In this document: positions 29,543 to 39,861 of the stretch, in pieces
Layout: every line of letters starts with the position of its first letter
How positions within the stretch are numbered: the stretch's first letter is position 1
NCBI GenBank assembly: GCA_023259065.1
Contig: JAHFQY010000009.1
Coordinates: forward strand, 1-64,000
Length of the DNA stretch: 64,000 nucleotides
Direction: 5' to 3'
Origin: Nitrosomonadales bacterium
GTDB taxonomy: Bacteria > Pseudomonadota > Gammaproteobacteria > Burkholderiales > Gallionellaceae
Translations under genes and position numbers: made by a program
The notes under the pieces: model-generated
Seen by the model: the letters and a program-made list of their open reading frames with translations, nothing else
What the model was told of the DNA's origin: nothing
Databases searched by the model: none

Positions 29543-30934
29543 TCAGCCCGCCAGGGCTTTCCTGGCGCGAGCAATTGCCGCTTCCACCTGCTTGGGCGCG
29601 GTGCCACCGGTATGATTGCGTGCGGCCAGCGAGCCCTCCAGCGTCAGCACCGCAAAGATGTCGTCCTCTATCAGCGTGGAGAACTGCTTCAGCTCCTCCA
29701 GCTTCAGCTCGGCCAGGTCGCAGCCGCGCTGCTCGGCAAAGCGCACCGCCAGGGCAACCGCCTCATGCGCATCACGGAACGGAAGGCCCTTCTTGGCCAG
29801 GTAGTCGGCCAGGTCGGTGGCGGTGGCGTAACCCTGCAGCGCGGCGCGGCGCATGGCTTCCGGCTTGACGGTGATGCCGCCCATCATGTCGGCGTAGATG
29901 CGCAGGGTCTGAGTCAGCGTGTCCACAGTGTCGAACAGCGGCTCCTTGTCTTCCTGGTTGTCCTTGTTGTAAGCCAGCGGCTGGCCTTTCATCAGGGTCA
30001 GCAGTGACACCAGGTTACCGTTCACGCGGCCAGTCTTGCCGCGCACCAGCTCGGGCACGTCGGGATTTTTCTTCTGCGGCATGATGGATGAGCCGGTGCA
30101 GAAGCGGTCGGCAATGTCGATAAAGCCGAAACGCGGACTCATCCACAGAATCAGCTCTTCCGACAGGCGCGACAGGTGCGTCATGATCAGGGCGGCGCAG
30201 GCGGAAAATTCAATGGCGAAGTCGCGGTCGGAAACCGCATCCAGCGAGTTCTCGCACACACCGTCAAAGCCCAGCAGCTCGGCTACATATTCGCGCTTGA
30301 TGGGGTAGCTGGTGCCGGCCAGGGCTGCGGCCCCCAGCGGCAGGCGGTTCACCCGCTTGCGGCAGTCGGCCAGGCGCGCGGCATCGCGCTGGCACATCTC
30401 GAAATACGCCATCAGGTGGTGGGCAAAGCTCACCGGCTGCGCCACCTGCAAATGGGTAAAGCCAGGCATGATGGTGTGGGTGTGCTGGCCGGCCAAGTCC
30501 AGCAGTGAGGTCTGCAGGGCGCGCACCAGCAAAATCAGCTCGTCGATGGCGTGGCGCAGATACAGGCGCACATCGGTGGCTACCTGGTCATTGCGCGAAC
30601 GCCCGGTATGCAAACGCTTGCCGGCATCGCCCACCAGCGTGGTGAGGCGCTTCTCGATGTTCAGGTGCACGTCTTCCAGGTCGAGCAGCCACTCAAATTG
30701 GCCGCTGAGGATTTCATTCTCGATCTGCGCCATGCCGCGCTTAATGTCGCTCAAGTCCTGCGTGCCTATGATGTTGCAGGCGGCCAGCATCTGCGCGTGG
30801 GCGAGCGAGCCCTGAATGTCAAACAGCGCCAGGCGCTGGTCAAACTCCACCGAAGCGGTATAGCGCTTCACCAATTCTGCCACTGGTTCGTTAAATCTGC
30901 CCGACCAGGTTTGATTGTCTTGCATCGTTGCCAT
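29543..30934 (-). CDS. argH: Argininosuccinate lyase
   Basis: [49 protein letters not shown]. Confidence 0.98.
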   Translation of the reverse strand: MATMQDNQTWSGRFNEPVAELVKRYTASVEFDQRLALFDIQGSLAHAQMLAACNIIGTQDLSDIKRGMAQIENEILSGQFEWLLDLEDVHLNIEKRLTTLVGDAGKRLHTGRSRNDQVATDVRLYLRHAIDELILLVRALQTSLLDLAGQHTHTIMPGFTHLQVAQPVSFAHHLMAYFEMCQRDAARLADCRKRVNRLPLGAAALAGTSYPIKREYVAELLGFDGVCENSLDAVSDRDFAIEFSACAALIMTHLSRLSEELILWMSPRFGFIDIADRFCTGSSIMPQKKNPDVPELVRGKTGRVNGNLVSLLTLMKGQPLAYNKDNQEDKEPLFDTVDTLTQTLRIYADMMGGITVKPEAMRRAALQGYATATDLADYLAKKGLPFRDAHEAVALAVRFAEQRGCDLAELKLEELKQFSTLIEDDIFAVLTLEGSLAARNHTGGTAPKQVEAAIARARKALAG

Positions 30935-30969
30935 GTCTTGTCCAGAATGTGCGGCACATAGGGGGTGCC

Positions 30970-32007
30970 ATGCCTAAGGTGCAAAGTATAAATCAAAATC
31001 TACTCGCCGATGCGTTGCCCAACTTCCGCAACCTCGGTGCAACCCTGCGCATCGTGCTGCTGGTGAATGCTGCCGTGCTGCTTGCCAGCCTCGCCCAGGC
31101 GTACTCATGGCAGGATGCGGCACAGCGATTTATCGACAACTCGGCATTTTTCCAGCCGGTGTTGCTGTCCTGTTTACTATTGCTGTTTGCGCTCAATCCA
31201 CTGCTGGCACGGCTGAATTACTGGCAGGGAGCCATTGTCGTGATATGCCTGGCGGCGCTGGCTGCGGTGGCGATATTTTTGCTGGGGGGCGAGCTGTATG
31301 CCTCGGCCATGGACAAGGGTGATTTCCACGCCTGGCGCAATGGCTTGCTGAGTGCCGCCTGTGCGACGGTGCTGCTGGCTTACTTCAAGTTGCGCGCACA
31401 GGCGCTGTCGCCGGCCTTGCACAACGCCAGGCTGCAGGCGCTGCAGGCGCGCATCCGCCCGCACTTCCTGTTCAACAGCATCAATGCCGTGCTGAGCATA
31501 GTGCGCGCCGAGCCGGCGCGCGCGGAGACCGCGCTGGAAGATATGTCCGACCTGTTTCGCATGGCCATGGCCGACAACCAGTACATGGTTCCGCTACAGC
31601 AGGAAGTCGAGCTGTCACGCCAATATCTGGCGCTGGAACAATTGCGCCTGGGCGAGCGCCTGAGCGTGAACTGGCATATTGATCCCGCACTGAGCGCTGC
31701 GCTGATCCCGCCGCTGATGATGCAACCCCTGCTGGAGAATGCCGTGTATCACGGCATCGAGCCACTGGAGCAGGGCGGCGCAATCGACATCACCCTGCAA
31801 CGCAGCGGCAAGGAATTGCACATTGATGTGCGCAACCCCAGTGGTGCACAAGGCAAACACCACAATGGCAACAAGATGGCGCTGGAAAATATACGCGAGC
31901 GCCTGGCCTTGCAATTTGATGTCGAGGCGCAATACGCGGTGGAAAGCGGTGGCGGCTTTTACCATGTGCATATTCAAATGCCCTATGTAAGCGAGGAAGA
32001 AAAATGA
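30970..32007 (+). CDS. Sensor histidine kinase (LytS/AlgZ-type, His_kinase family)
   Basis: ORF 30928..32007, start MPKVQSINQ preferred; [38 protein letters not shown]. Confidence 0.9.
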   Translation: MPKVQSINQNLLADALPNFRNLGATLRIVLLVNAAVLLASLAQAYSWQDAAQRFIDNSAFFQPVLLSCLLLLFALNPLLARLNYWQGAIVVICLAALAAVAIFLLGGELYASAMDKGDFHAWRNGLLSAACATVLLAYFKLRAQALSPALHNARLQALQARIRPHFLFNSINAVLSIVRAEPARAETALEDMSDLFRMAMADNQYMVPLQQEVELSRQYLALEQLRLGERLSVNWHIDPALSAALIPPLMMQPLLENAVYHGIEPLEQGGAIDITLQRSGKELHIDVRNPSGAQGKHHNGNKMALENIRERLALQFDVEAQYAVESGGGFYHVHIQMPYVSEEEK

Positions 32008-32768
32008 GCAGCGTAGACCTCCCCCTTGCCGTGTTTGTCGTGGACGACGAAGCGCCTGCGCGCAACCGCCTGAAGGACTTGCTGGGCGACTGTGCCGCGC
32101 AGTTGCCGCTGGAGTTTGTGGGGGAAGCCGGCAATGGCCGCGAGGCGCTGGACAAGCTGGCGGAGATACACGCCGATGTGGTGCTGCTGGATATACGCAT
32201 GCCGCAGATGGACGGGCTGGAGCTGGCGCAGCATCTCAACAAACTGGACAAGCCACCGGTGATTGTTTTCACCACCGCTTTCGACAGCTATGCGATCCAG
32301 GCCTTCGAGCAGCGCGCGATTGATTACCTGCTCAAGCCCATACGTTTGGGGCGATTGTTTGAGGCGCTGACCCGTGCGCGTGCCGCGGTGCCGGTGAAAA
32401 GCGAGGTGCTGCAGGAGCTTACGCCGGAGCCGCGCAAGAATCTTTCCATCCACGAGCGCGGCAAGATCCACCTTATTCCCATCGAACAGGTGCTGTTCCT
32501 GCGCGCCGAGCTGAAGTACATCACCGTGCGCACGGCGGAGCGCGAATACCTGATCGAGGAACCCCTCAGCGCACTGGAAAAGGAATTTGCCGCGCGCATG
32601 ATACGCATACACCGCAACTGCCTGGTGGCGAAAAGCGCCATTCAGGGATTTGAAAAGGTGGCGGAAGAAAGCGGCGGGGAAAGCCACTGGACCGTGAAAC
32701 TCAAGGGGCTGGAGGAAAGGCTGCCGATCAGCCGCCGGCAGCAGTTCATTGTGAAAGAGTTTGGCTAG
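32004..32768 (+). CDS. LytTR-family response regulator (AlgR-type)
   Basis: VFVVDDEAPARNRL, VVLLDIRMPQMDGLEL; LytTR domain VLFLRAELKYITVRTAEREYLIEEPLSALE. Confidence 0.92.
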   Translation: MSSVDLPLAVFVVDDEAPARNRLKDLLGDCAAQLPLEFVGEAGNGREALDKLAEIHADVVLLDIRMPQMDGLELAQHLNKLDKPPVIVFTTAFDSYAIQAFEQRAIDYLLKPIRLGRLFEALTRARAAVPVKSEVLQELTPEPRKNLSIHERGKIHLIPIEQVLFLRAELKYITVRTAEREYLIEEPLSALEKEFAARMIRIHRNCLVAKSAIQGFEKVAEESGGESHWTVKLKGLEERLPISRRQQFIVKEFG

Positions 32769-32793
32769 CCCCGCATCATCCAAAAAACAGTAG

Positions 32794-32948
32794 TTGTCCG
32801 CAGATTACCTCGAAGAGGTTCTTGTGCCCTGCGGGTACTCGGATTAACGCCGATTAAGCATCGTGTTACTTTCACAGTACAACTCACCAAAGTGGTGAGC
32901 ATGAATCTTCAGCTTTTAAATCAATTTAATCTGCGTAATCTGCGGATA
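32794..32948. repeat. Dispersed long-loop palindrome, family A copy 3
   Basis: TTGTCCGCAGATTA ... TTTAATCTGCGTAATCTGCGGATA. Confidence 0.7.
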
Positions 32949-32985
32949 GCACTGCTTTTTCCAGGATCACCGCTGATGCGGGGCT

Positions 32986-35900
32986 TTACTGTTTCTTCAG
33001 CAAGGCCGCAAATTCAAGCGCCGGCACTGGCCTGGAGTACAGGTATCCCTGCATGACATCGCAGCCGTTTTGCTCCAGGAATGCCTGCTGCGCCGCAGTT
33101 TCCACCCCTTCGGCCACCACGGCAAGGTCCAGGTTTCGGGCGAGCTGGATAATGGACAAGGGTATGGCCGTCACCGACAAGCGTTCTTTGGCGGCCAGCG
33201 CATCGCTGATTTCCATGATGAAGGTGCGGTCGATCTTCAGTTCGTCTATGGGCAGGCGGCGCAAGTAGCTCAGGCTGGAATAGCCCGTGCCAAAATCATC
33301 AATCGACACCTTGAAGCCGTGCTTGCGCAACTCAAGCAGGTTGGCCATCGTGGCCTCCGAGTCGTTCATGACCACGCCTTCCGTCAACTCAATTTGAAAC
33401 ATTGCTGCATCCAGCTGGTGGGCCTTGAGTTGCTCCAGCAGGGTTGCTATGACTTTGCCGCGCTGGAAATGGCGCGGTGAAATATTGATGGCGATGGGCA
33501 CCAGCGGGGCTTTGTTGAGCTTCCAGTCGGCCACCTGCTTGAATACCGTGGCGATGACCCACTCGCCAATATTCACGATAAAGCCGGTTTCTTCCGCTAT
33601 CGGGATAAACTCCACGGGCGAAACATTGCCCAGAGTCGGGCTGCTCCAGCGTATCAGTGCCTCAGCGCCCACGATACTTTTTTTCGAGAGCGAGTATTTG
33701 GGCTGGTACACCATGGAGAACTCGTCATTGATCAAGCCCGAGCGCATGCCCTGCTGGATGGCGAGCAGGTGCTGGCCGCGGTCGTCGTGCCGGGCGTCAA
33801 AGAAGCAGTAATGGTTGCGCCCGCTCTCTTTGGCTGCATTCAGGGCGCTTTCGGCATATTTGACCAGGCTCTCGGCATCCCCGCCATCGCCGGGATAAAA
33901 GCTGATGCCTATGCTGATACCCACTTGCAAATCCATGCCCGCAATATGACGCGAAACGTTAACAGCCCCGATGATTTTGCTGGCAACCCTTTCGACCATC
34001 TCGCGCGAACCGGCGTTGGGTAGGAGGATGGCAAAGCCGTCGCCCCCCAGGCGGCACACGGTATCGGTGGTGCGCACGCAATCTACCAGGGTGCTGGCCA
34101 GGGCGCATAGCAACTCGTCCCCCGCGCTATAACCCAGGGAATCGTTTATGGTCTTGAAATGATCAATATCCAGATACATCACGGCCAGGGATGCACTCTC
34201 ACGCTGTGCCAGCAACACGCCCTGGCGCATGCGATCCATGAACAGCACGCGATTGGGCAGGTTGGTGAGGCTGTCGTGCTGTGCCAGGTGGCGTATTTTG
34301 GCATCCGCCGTATTGCGCTCGGTTACATCGGCAAAAACCGAGACAAAATGTATCACTTCGTTGTTTGCATTCTTGACGGCACTGATGGTGATCCACTCCA
34401 GAAATAGTTCGCCACTCTTGCGCCGGTTCAGGATCTCACCAGACCAGGAGCCGGTTTCATTGATGGATGCCCACATGGTCTTGTAGAAAGCGGCATCATG
34501 CTTGCCCGAGCTGAGTAGCCTGGGGTTGCGCCCCAGCACCTCGTCCACGGCATAGCCGGTAATGTTGCAGAACGCGGGATTGACTGCGATGATTTCGCGC
34601 TCCTTGCTGGTAATGGTGATGGCCAATGGCGTGTTGAGGAATACCGAGGCGGAGAGGTTGACGTCAAAGTTGCTGTCAAATTGATTGACGCTTTCAACCA
34701 GCGCCTTGCGCAGCCTGTTCATGTCTACTGGCTTGAGCAGGAACTTGGTCACATTAAGGTCGAGCATGGCCTCAACTCTTTCGGCTTCCATGGAGCCGCT
34801 GATCAGGATGATGGGCACATCTTTATCCAGGGCGCGTATGGCTTTCGTCATGGACACGCCGGACATAATGGGCATGCGTACGTCGGAGATAACCAGTTGC
34901 GGGCGCAGCTCGATGAATTTCTTAAGCCCCTCGTCGCCATCCCGCGCGGTATGTAATACCCCGACACGCCGGTTAAGGTAGCGCGACATATATTCAAACG
35001 AGTCGTCATCATCCTCGACCAGAAGTACGCTCATCTTTTTCAGCCTGGCATCATCCAGGTCGTGGCTGTTTTCCGCAGGGGGCTGCGGGTTTGCAGGGGG
35101 AGATTGCAGAGGGGCGGTATGGCCGGGTTTGTCCTGGAATTTAATTTCCAGCAGGGTGAGATCGTCGTAGCGCTTGTGTGCGGTGATTTCATTTACCTGC
35201 GTCTCAAGCCGGCCAAACAGCTCTGCGGGCGCGCTCTGGCTGAATACTTCCTTCAGCTCGAAATCCAGGGAATGCTCATGGTTCAGCGTGTCGGTCAGGC
35301 CATCGGTGAAGACGTAAAGGCGGGCAGGTTGCTGGTATTCGTAGCGCTGCACATCGGCATCGAAATCGTCCACGTCCACCATGCCCAGTGCAAATGAGTT
35401 GGAGCCGAACTCCTGCAGCAATTCACCGTCCTGGTTCAGCAAAATCGCATCGGGGTTGCCGCAGTTGAGCACTTCGATAAAACCCTGGCGGTAATTCATG
35501 CGCACCAGAGTGGCTGCCAAAAAATGATCAACAAGGTGCTGGTCATGCAGGGAACGGTTGATTTTATCGGCAATGGTCAGCAATGAAAAACCCTGGCGCA
35601 CCTGTTCCCTGAAAATATGTGGAACCTGTAACGCGGGCAGCACGGCTGAGGCGCCGTGCCCGCTGCCATCGGCAATAATGCCGTAAAGCGTGTCGCCAAA
35701 ATACTCTATGCAGAAAAAGTCGCCGCTGACATCATTCATCGGGATGTATAAATGGCGCACGCAGGGGAGCTCACTCTGGCGGTCTATCTTCATGGTGCGT
35801 GCAACATACGACTGTATTTTTTCCGCCTCATGCGCGGACGCGCTGATGGCTGCTCCCATCTTTTCCAGTCTGGATTCCAGTTGGCGCTTCTTTTCGATCA

Positions 35901-36294
35901 GATTGGCAACTGACGCAATCGTCTCCATCAGCTTGTTGGGGTCGACCGGTTTCAGGATGTATTTCACCGCCCCGAAATTGATGGACTCCATTAGCAGCTC
36001 CGCCTCGTTGTGTGCGGTGGCGATAATGATGTAGGCATCCGGGTCGATGGCATGTATGGCACGGCTCATCTCCATGCCGTCCATTTCGGGCATGCGCACG
36101 TCCGAAATGACCAGCTGGGGGCGATGCTGCCTAAACAGTTCCAGACCGGTCTTGCCGTTGCTGGCGCAGATGACAGCCAGCCCCTGGCGCACCAGGAAAT
36201 GCTGCATGACATCAAGCGTCAACGGGTCGTCTTCAACGTAGAGCACACGCAGGCCGGAAAAACTGGCATTCATTTCCTTGTTGTTATCGCTCAA
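32986..36294 (-). CDS. Multidomain response regulator: REC - SpoIIE/PP2C phosphatase - REC - PAS - GGDEF (degenerate GGDGF) - EAL
   Basis: REC DVRMPEMDG and DVRMPIMSG; phosphatase DVSGDFFC..IADGSGHG; PAS; RLGGDGFAIL; EALIRW, DDFGTGYSS, EGVE. Confidence 0.92.
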   Translation of the reverse strand: MSDNNKEMNASFSGLRVLYVEDDPLTLDVMQHFLVRQGLAVICASNGKTGLELFRQHRPQLVISDVRMPEMDGMEMSRAIHAIDPDAYIIIATAHNEAELLMESINFGAVKYILKPVDPNKLMETIASVANLIEKKRQLESRLEKMGAAISASAHEAEKIQSYVARTMKIDRQSELPCVRHLYIPMNDVSGDFFCIEYFGDTLYGIIADGSGHGASAVLPALQVPHIFREQVRQGFSLLTIADKINRSLHDQHLVDHFLAATLVRMNYRQGFIEVLNCGNPDAILLNQDGELLQEFGSNSFALGMVDVDDFDADVQRYEYQQPARLYVFTDGLTDTLNHEHSLDFELKEVFSQSAPAELFGRLETQVNEITAHKRYDDLTLLEIKFQDKPGHTAPLQSPPANPQPPAENSHDLDDARLKKMSVLLVEDDDDSFEYMSRYLNRRVGVLHTARDGDEGLKKFIELRPQLVISDVRMPIMSGVSMTKAIRALDKDVPIILISGSMEAERVEAMLDLNVTKFLLKPVDMNRLRKALVESVNQFDSNFDVNLSASVFLNTPLAITITSKEREIIAVNPAFCNITGYAVDEVLGRNPRLLSSGKHDAAFYKTMWASINETGSWSGEILNRRKSGELFLEWITISAVKNANNEVIHFVSVFADVTERNTADAKIRHLAQHDSLTNLPNRVLFMDRMRQGVLLAQRESASLAVMYLDIDHFKTINDSLGYSAGDELLCALASTLVDCVRTTDTVCRLGGDGFAILLPNAGSREMVERVASKIIGAVNVSRHIAGMDLQVGISIGISFYPGDGGDAESLVKYAESALNAAKESGRNHYCFFDARHDDRGQHLLAIQQGMRSGLINDEFSMVYQPKYSLSKKSIVGAEALIRWSSPTLGNVSPVEFIPIAEETGFIVNIGEWVIATVFKQVADWKLNKAPLVPIAINISPRHFQRGKVIATLLEQLKAHQLDAAMFQIELTEGVVMNDSEATMANLLELRKHGFKVSIDDFGTGYSSLSYLRRLPIDELKIDRTFIMEISDALAAKERLSVTAIPLSIIQLARNLDLAVVAEGVETAAQQAFLEQNGCDVMQGYLYSRPVPALEFAALLKKQ

Positions 36295-39287
36295 GCCTCT
36301 TCTCCTGTCACTGGTTTGGGGAGCCTGATGGTAAAACGTGCTCCCTTGCCGACATTTTCAACCTGGATCTGCCCGCCCATGTTTGCCTCGATGGATATGT
36401 GCGTCATATACAGCCCTATGCCCAGGCCATCAGCCTTGGTGGTGAAATAGGGGTCAAAAATTTTTGTGATGATATCAGCAGGAATACCGCCGCCGTTGTC
36501 GCTGACAGTCACGATTCCATAATGCTCATCTTCGGAAATTGCGATGGCTATTTCGCCATGCGTGATTTTTTGCTGGCCTATGGCATCCTTGGCATTGGCC
36601 AGTAAATTGATGACGCACTGCGAGAAATCATTCGCACGCCCGAACACGACGGGATTGCCGGGATTGTCCAGGGTAATGGAAATGTGATGGTGCTTCAGCG
36701 TCGCATCCATGATCTCCATGCTTTCCCGGATGATCTTGCCCATGTTGAAACTGGCCGGAGTATTGTCCGTTTTAAAGAAATTCTTGAAGTCGTCAATCGT
36801 GCTGGACATCTTCCTGATAAGAAGATTGGATGTGGTCACCGCGTTATTGAGATAGCGGGTGTCGCACTCACCGTGCTTGAACGAGTCTTCCAGGTCGAAC
36901 AGGATCAGCCCCAGGGCGTTGATGGGTTGCCGCCACTGATGCGCTATGTTGCCTATCATTTCGCCCATGGTGGCCATACGCGATTGCTGCAACAGCATGA
37001 CGTCCTTCCTGTGGCGCTCGCTAAGATCGGTGATGAATGCAAATATCTGCCCGCCCTCTGTCGCAGAATAATTGGTGACTATCTGCACCGGGAACATGCT
37101 GCCATCCTTCCTCCTGTGTTCGCTTTCGAAGCGCGCGCTGCCGTCACGCCGGATTGCCTCGATGTTGGCTGACGTCTCTGCGGGGCGCTCCTTGGCTTCA
37201 AGGTCGGGGATGGTCATGGTGAGCAGTTCTGCACGGCTGTATCCTGACATGCGTGCATAGGCTTCGTTTACCTGGGTTAGCCTGCCCCGCATGTCGACCA
37301 TCAGGAATCCATCAGTCGAAGTCTCGATAGCCTTGCGGTACTGCGACTCCTTTTCAAGCAGGGCGGCTTCCGCCAGTTCGCGCGCGGAAGTGTCATGCAC
37401 AAAGCCCTCCAGATAAGCGATCGCGCCATTTTCATCCGGCACGGAGCGCACAGCCAGGTCGGCGTGCATGATGCTGCCATCCTTGCGGCGATACTGGTTT
37501 TTGACCTGCACCCAGACATTGGGGTTGTCCAGCGCAGCCTTGAGGATTAGCGGACGCCTGTCCTGGTCAACATACAGTTGCGAGCCAATATCGGTAACCG
37601 TGGATACAAGCTCTGCAGGTGTGGCATACCCCAGCATGTTTGCCAGCGCCGGGTTGGCCATGAGAAAGCTGCCTGCAGGGGTGGAATGAAAGATGCCGAT
37701 CAGGGCATTCTGTATCAGGCTGAGCAAATCCTGTTCACTCTTCAAGTGCGAAAGCTCTGCCAGTTTGCGCTCCGTAATATCGCGCGACAGGATGATAAAG
37801 CGAGCCTGACCTTCATGCCCCTGTGCTTTGCGTGCAATGGAAAGTTCAAACCATTTCTTCTGTTCGTCCAGAGTCAGTGAGAATTGCTGTCCGGAGGCAT
37901 ACCCGTATTCATTGGCCTTGCGCAAGCCGTCCATGCAAACGGCGGCGGCATCGCCGGGGAGAACATCGGAGATGAGTTTTCCAATCAGTAATTCTGGTGG
38001 AACGGCCAACAATTGCGTGCGAGGTGCATGCACAGCGTAGTAACGTCCCTCCAGATCCACTTCAAACAGCAGGTCCGGAATGGCGCTGAGCGTGCTGGCC
38101 AAATCATTTTGTGCTGCGATCAGGGCAAGCTTGTCCTGCATCTGTGCGCTGATGTCCTGCACCGTGCCCAGAGAGCGCACAGGCCGTCCCTGTTCGTCAT
38201 AAGACGTTTCACACATTTCAATCACCCATTTGATTCTTCCGTCCGGCATCTTCAAGCGATGGGTGATTTCGTATTTGCTCTTGTTCGCGAGTGAGCTGGT
38301 GTAGGCATGGTTTACCAGTTCACGATCATCCGGATGGATGACGTTAAGAAATGCTTCGAAGGTGGCGCCGAATCTTGACTGGTCAATTTCAAAGATGCGG
38401 AATATTTCATCTGACCAGATCAGCTGGCCTGAGGCAAGGTCAAGCTCCCAGCTGCCCAGATTGCCGACTTTCTGTGCTTCTGACAGAAGCAATTGATCCT
38501 TCTCCAGGCGCTGGATCAGCTTGCCCTGCATCTCTATGCTTTCGTGCACTTTCAGCGCCATGGTGTCGAGCGTGCGCCCCAGACTGGACAGCTCATTGTT
38601 GCCTTGCAGCCGGGTACGCGCCGTGTAATCTCCATCAGCCAGTTTTCTGGCGGTGCTGGACAGAACGCCGAGCCGGCGTGCAACCATAAAATGCAGCAGC
38701 AATGCCGCCAGCAGCGCGGATAACAGCGTGATTGCGGCAAACACCAGGGTCTGCTTGAGAGTTCTGCTTTGAGCAGCTTTTAGCACCGGGGCAATGTCGT
38801 ATTCGACATAGAGCATCCCCATGACCTTTCCCAATCCGCCCGGCTTGTATTCGATGATCAGGGGAAAATAGCCCTGCAACAGACTATCGTTGCGGGAATT
38901 GAAATCCAGCTGGCTGGACGCACTCAGGATGGCCCGGCCAGCCGCCGTGGCATCGTAATCAGACACTGTGCTTGCGTCGCTATCCCTCCAGCTGTAGCGA
39001 TTGGCCATTAATATGCGGTGGCTCTCGTTCGTCAGCATCAGGCTGCGAGTGTTGGGATACGTGGCTGCCAGGGTCAGACTGAGCAAGGCTTCCTGCCGGT
39101 TACCCTGGGTCAGGAGGTTGTGCAGGACATTCTGCAGCCCGCTCATGTGATACTTGATGTCCTCTTTGGCAAGCCGTGTAATTTCGATCCGGTTAGCCTG
39201 CTCTTCCTGCATATAGATCAGGGGCGAAGTGACCAGCGCCACGCCCAGCAGAATCAACGGAATTTGTATGGAAAGGCTACACCTCAT
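36291..39287 (-). CDS. Membrane PAS-domain sensor histidine kinase with HAMP and multiple PAS domains
   Basis: 998 aa; N-terminal TM/periplasmic sensor, HAMP, several PAS/PAC, GEMIGNIAHQWRQPINALGL H-box, DNGGGIP and GLGIGLYM. Confidence 0.93.
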   Translation of the reverse strand: MRCSLSIQIPLILLGVALVTSPLIYMQEEQANRIEITRLAKEDIKYHMSGLQNVLHNLLTQGNRQEALLSLTLAATYPNTRSLMLTNESHRILMANRYSWRDSDASTVSDYDATAAGRAILSASSQLDFNSRNDSLLQGYFPLIIEYKPGGLGKVMGMLYVEYDIAPVLKAAQSRTLKQTLVFAAITLLSALLAALLLHFMVARRLGVLSSTARKLADGDYTARTRLQGNNELSSLGRTLDTMALKVHESIEMQGKLIQRLEKDQLLLSEAQKVGNLGSWELDLASGQLIWSDEIFRIFEIDQSRFGATFEAFLNVIHPDDRELVNHAYTSSLANKSKYEITHRLKMPDGRIKWVIEMCETSYDEQGRPVRSLGTVQDISAQMQDKLALIAAQNDLASTLSAIPDLLFEVDLEGRYYAVHAPRTQLLAVPPELLIGKLISDVLPGDAAAVCMDGLRKANEYGYASGQQFSLTLDEQKKWFELSIARKAQGHEGQARFIILSRDITERKLAELSHLKSEQDLLSLIQNALIGIFHSTPAGSFLMANPALANMLGYATPAELVSTVTDIGSQLYVDQDRRPLILKAALDNPNVWVQVKNQYRRKDGSIMHADLAVRSVPDENGAIAYLEGFVHDTSARELAEAALLEKESQYRKAIETSTDGFLMVDMRGRLTQVNEAYARMSGYSRAELLTMTIPDLEAKERPAETSANIEAIRRDGSARFESEHRRKDGSMFPVQIVTNYSATEGGQIFAFITDLSERHRKDVMLLQQSRMATMGEMIGNIAHQWRQPINALGLILFDLEDSFKHGECDTRYLNNAVTTSNLLIRKMSSTIDDFKNFFKTDNTPASFNMGKIIRESMEIMDATLKHHHISITLDNPGNPVVFGRANDFSQCVINLLANAKDAIGQQKITHGEIAIAISEDEHYGIVTVSDNGGGIPADIITKIFDPYFTTKADGLGIGLYMTHISIEANMGGQIQVENVGKGARFTIRLPKPVTGEEA

Positions 39288-39481
39288 CGGGCGATGCAGC
39301 CTGCAAGCCCGCTATCCAGCGCGGAGTCGATCTCAAGGTGGCGCTTCAGCTGCCTTTCTGCCAGCATCACGCTGACCAGATTGTGCGCGGGAACCGCGAT
39401 GGCTGGTGATTTTCCGGCGATCAGGCGCAAATTTTCCGCCATGCTATCCATTGCCGACCAGGACAAATTGCAATGTGACAT
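39284..39481 (-). CDS. Possible 65-aa small protein overlapping the histidine kinase start
   Basis: In-frame ATG (MSHCNLSWSAMDSMAENL...) with upstream CAGGGGGAGAT and a 4-nt stop/start overlap with the kinase gene. Confidence 0.45.
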   Translation of the reverse strand: MSHCNLSWSAMDSMAENLRLIAGKSPAIAVPAHNLVSVMLAERQLKRHLEIDSALDSGLAGCIAR

Positions 39482-39861
39482 ATCTCCCCCTGAGAAATCT
39501 TGTTGTGCCACGCATGCCGGACAGTTTTGCGATCCACCCATTATTGATTTTGGTGTGCGGGTGTAATCCCTACAGATGCAGGGGGAATATATCAAAGAAG
39601 CGGGGGAAGGGATACAGCGGGTTCGCCAAGAAGGCTCTCTGTATCTTTGCAGGAAAACGGGCCAATGGGTTTGTGCTTGCGCGCTTTCTTCTGCGGGGCA
39701 GTCATTCAAGGAACCCGCAGGGCGATACGGCAGGGTGTACGAGTCAAGGACATCGGTAACACTTTAATTCTGGGTTGCTTTGCTTGGCGAAGCAGGGACA
39801 GCGACTCGCTTCCGCGCTACCCCAGACCATCCATGCGCACCGTAAAATCTACAGCAAGAAA

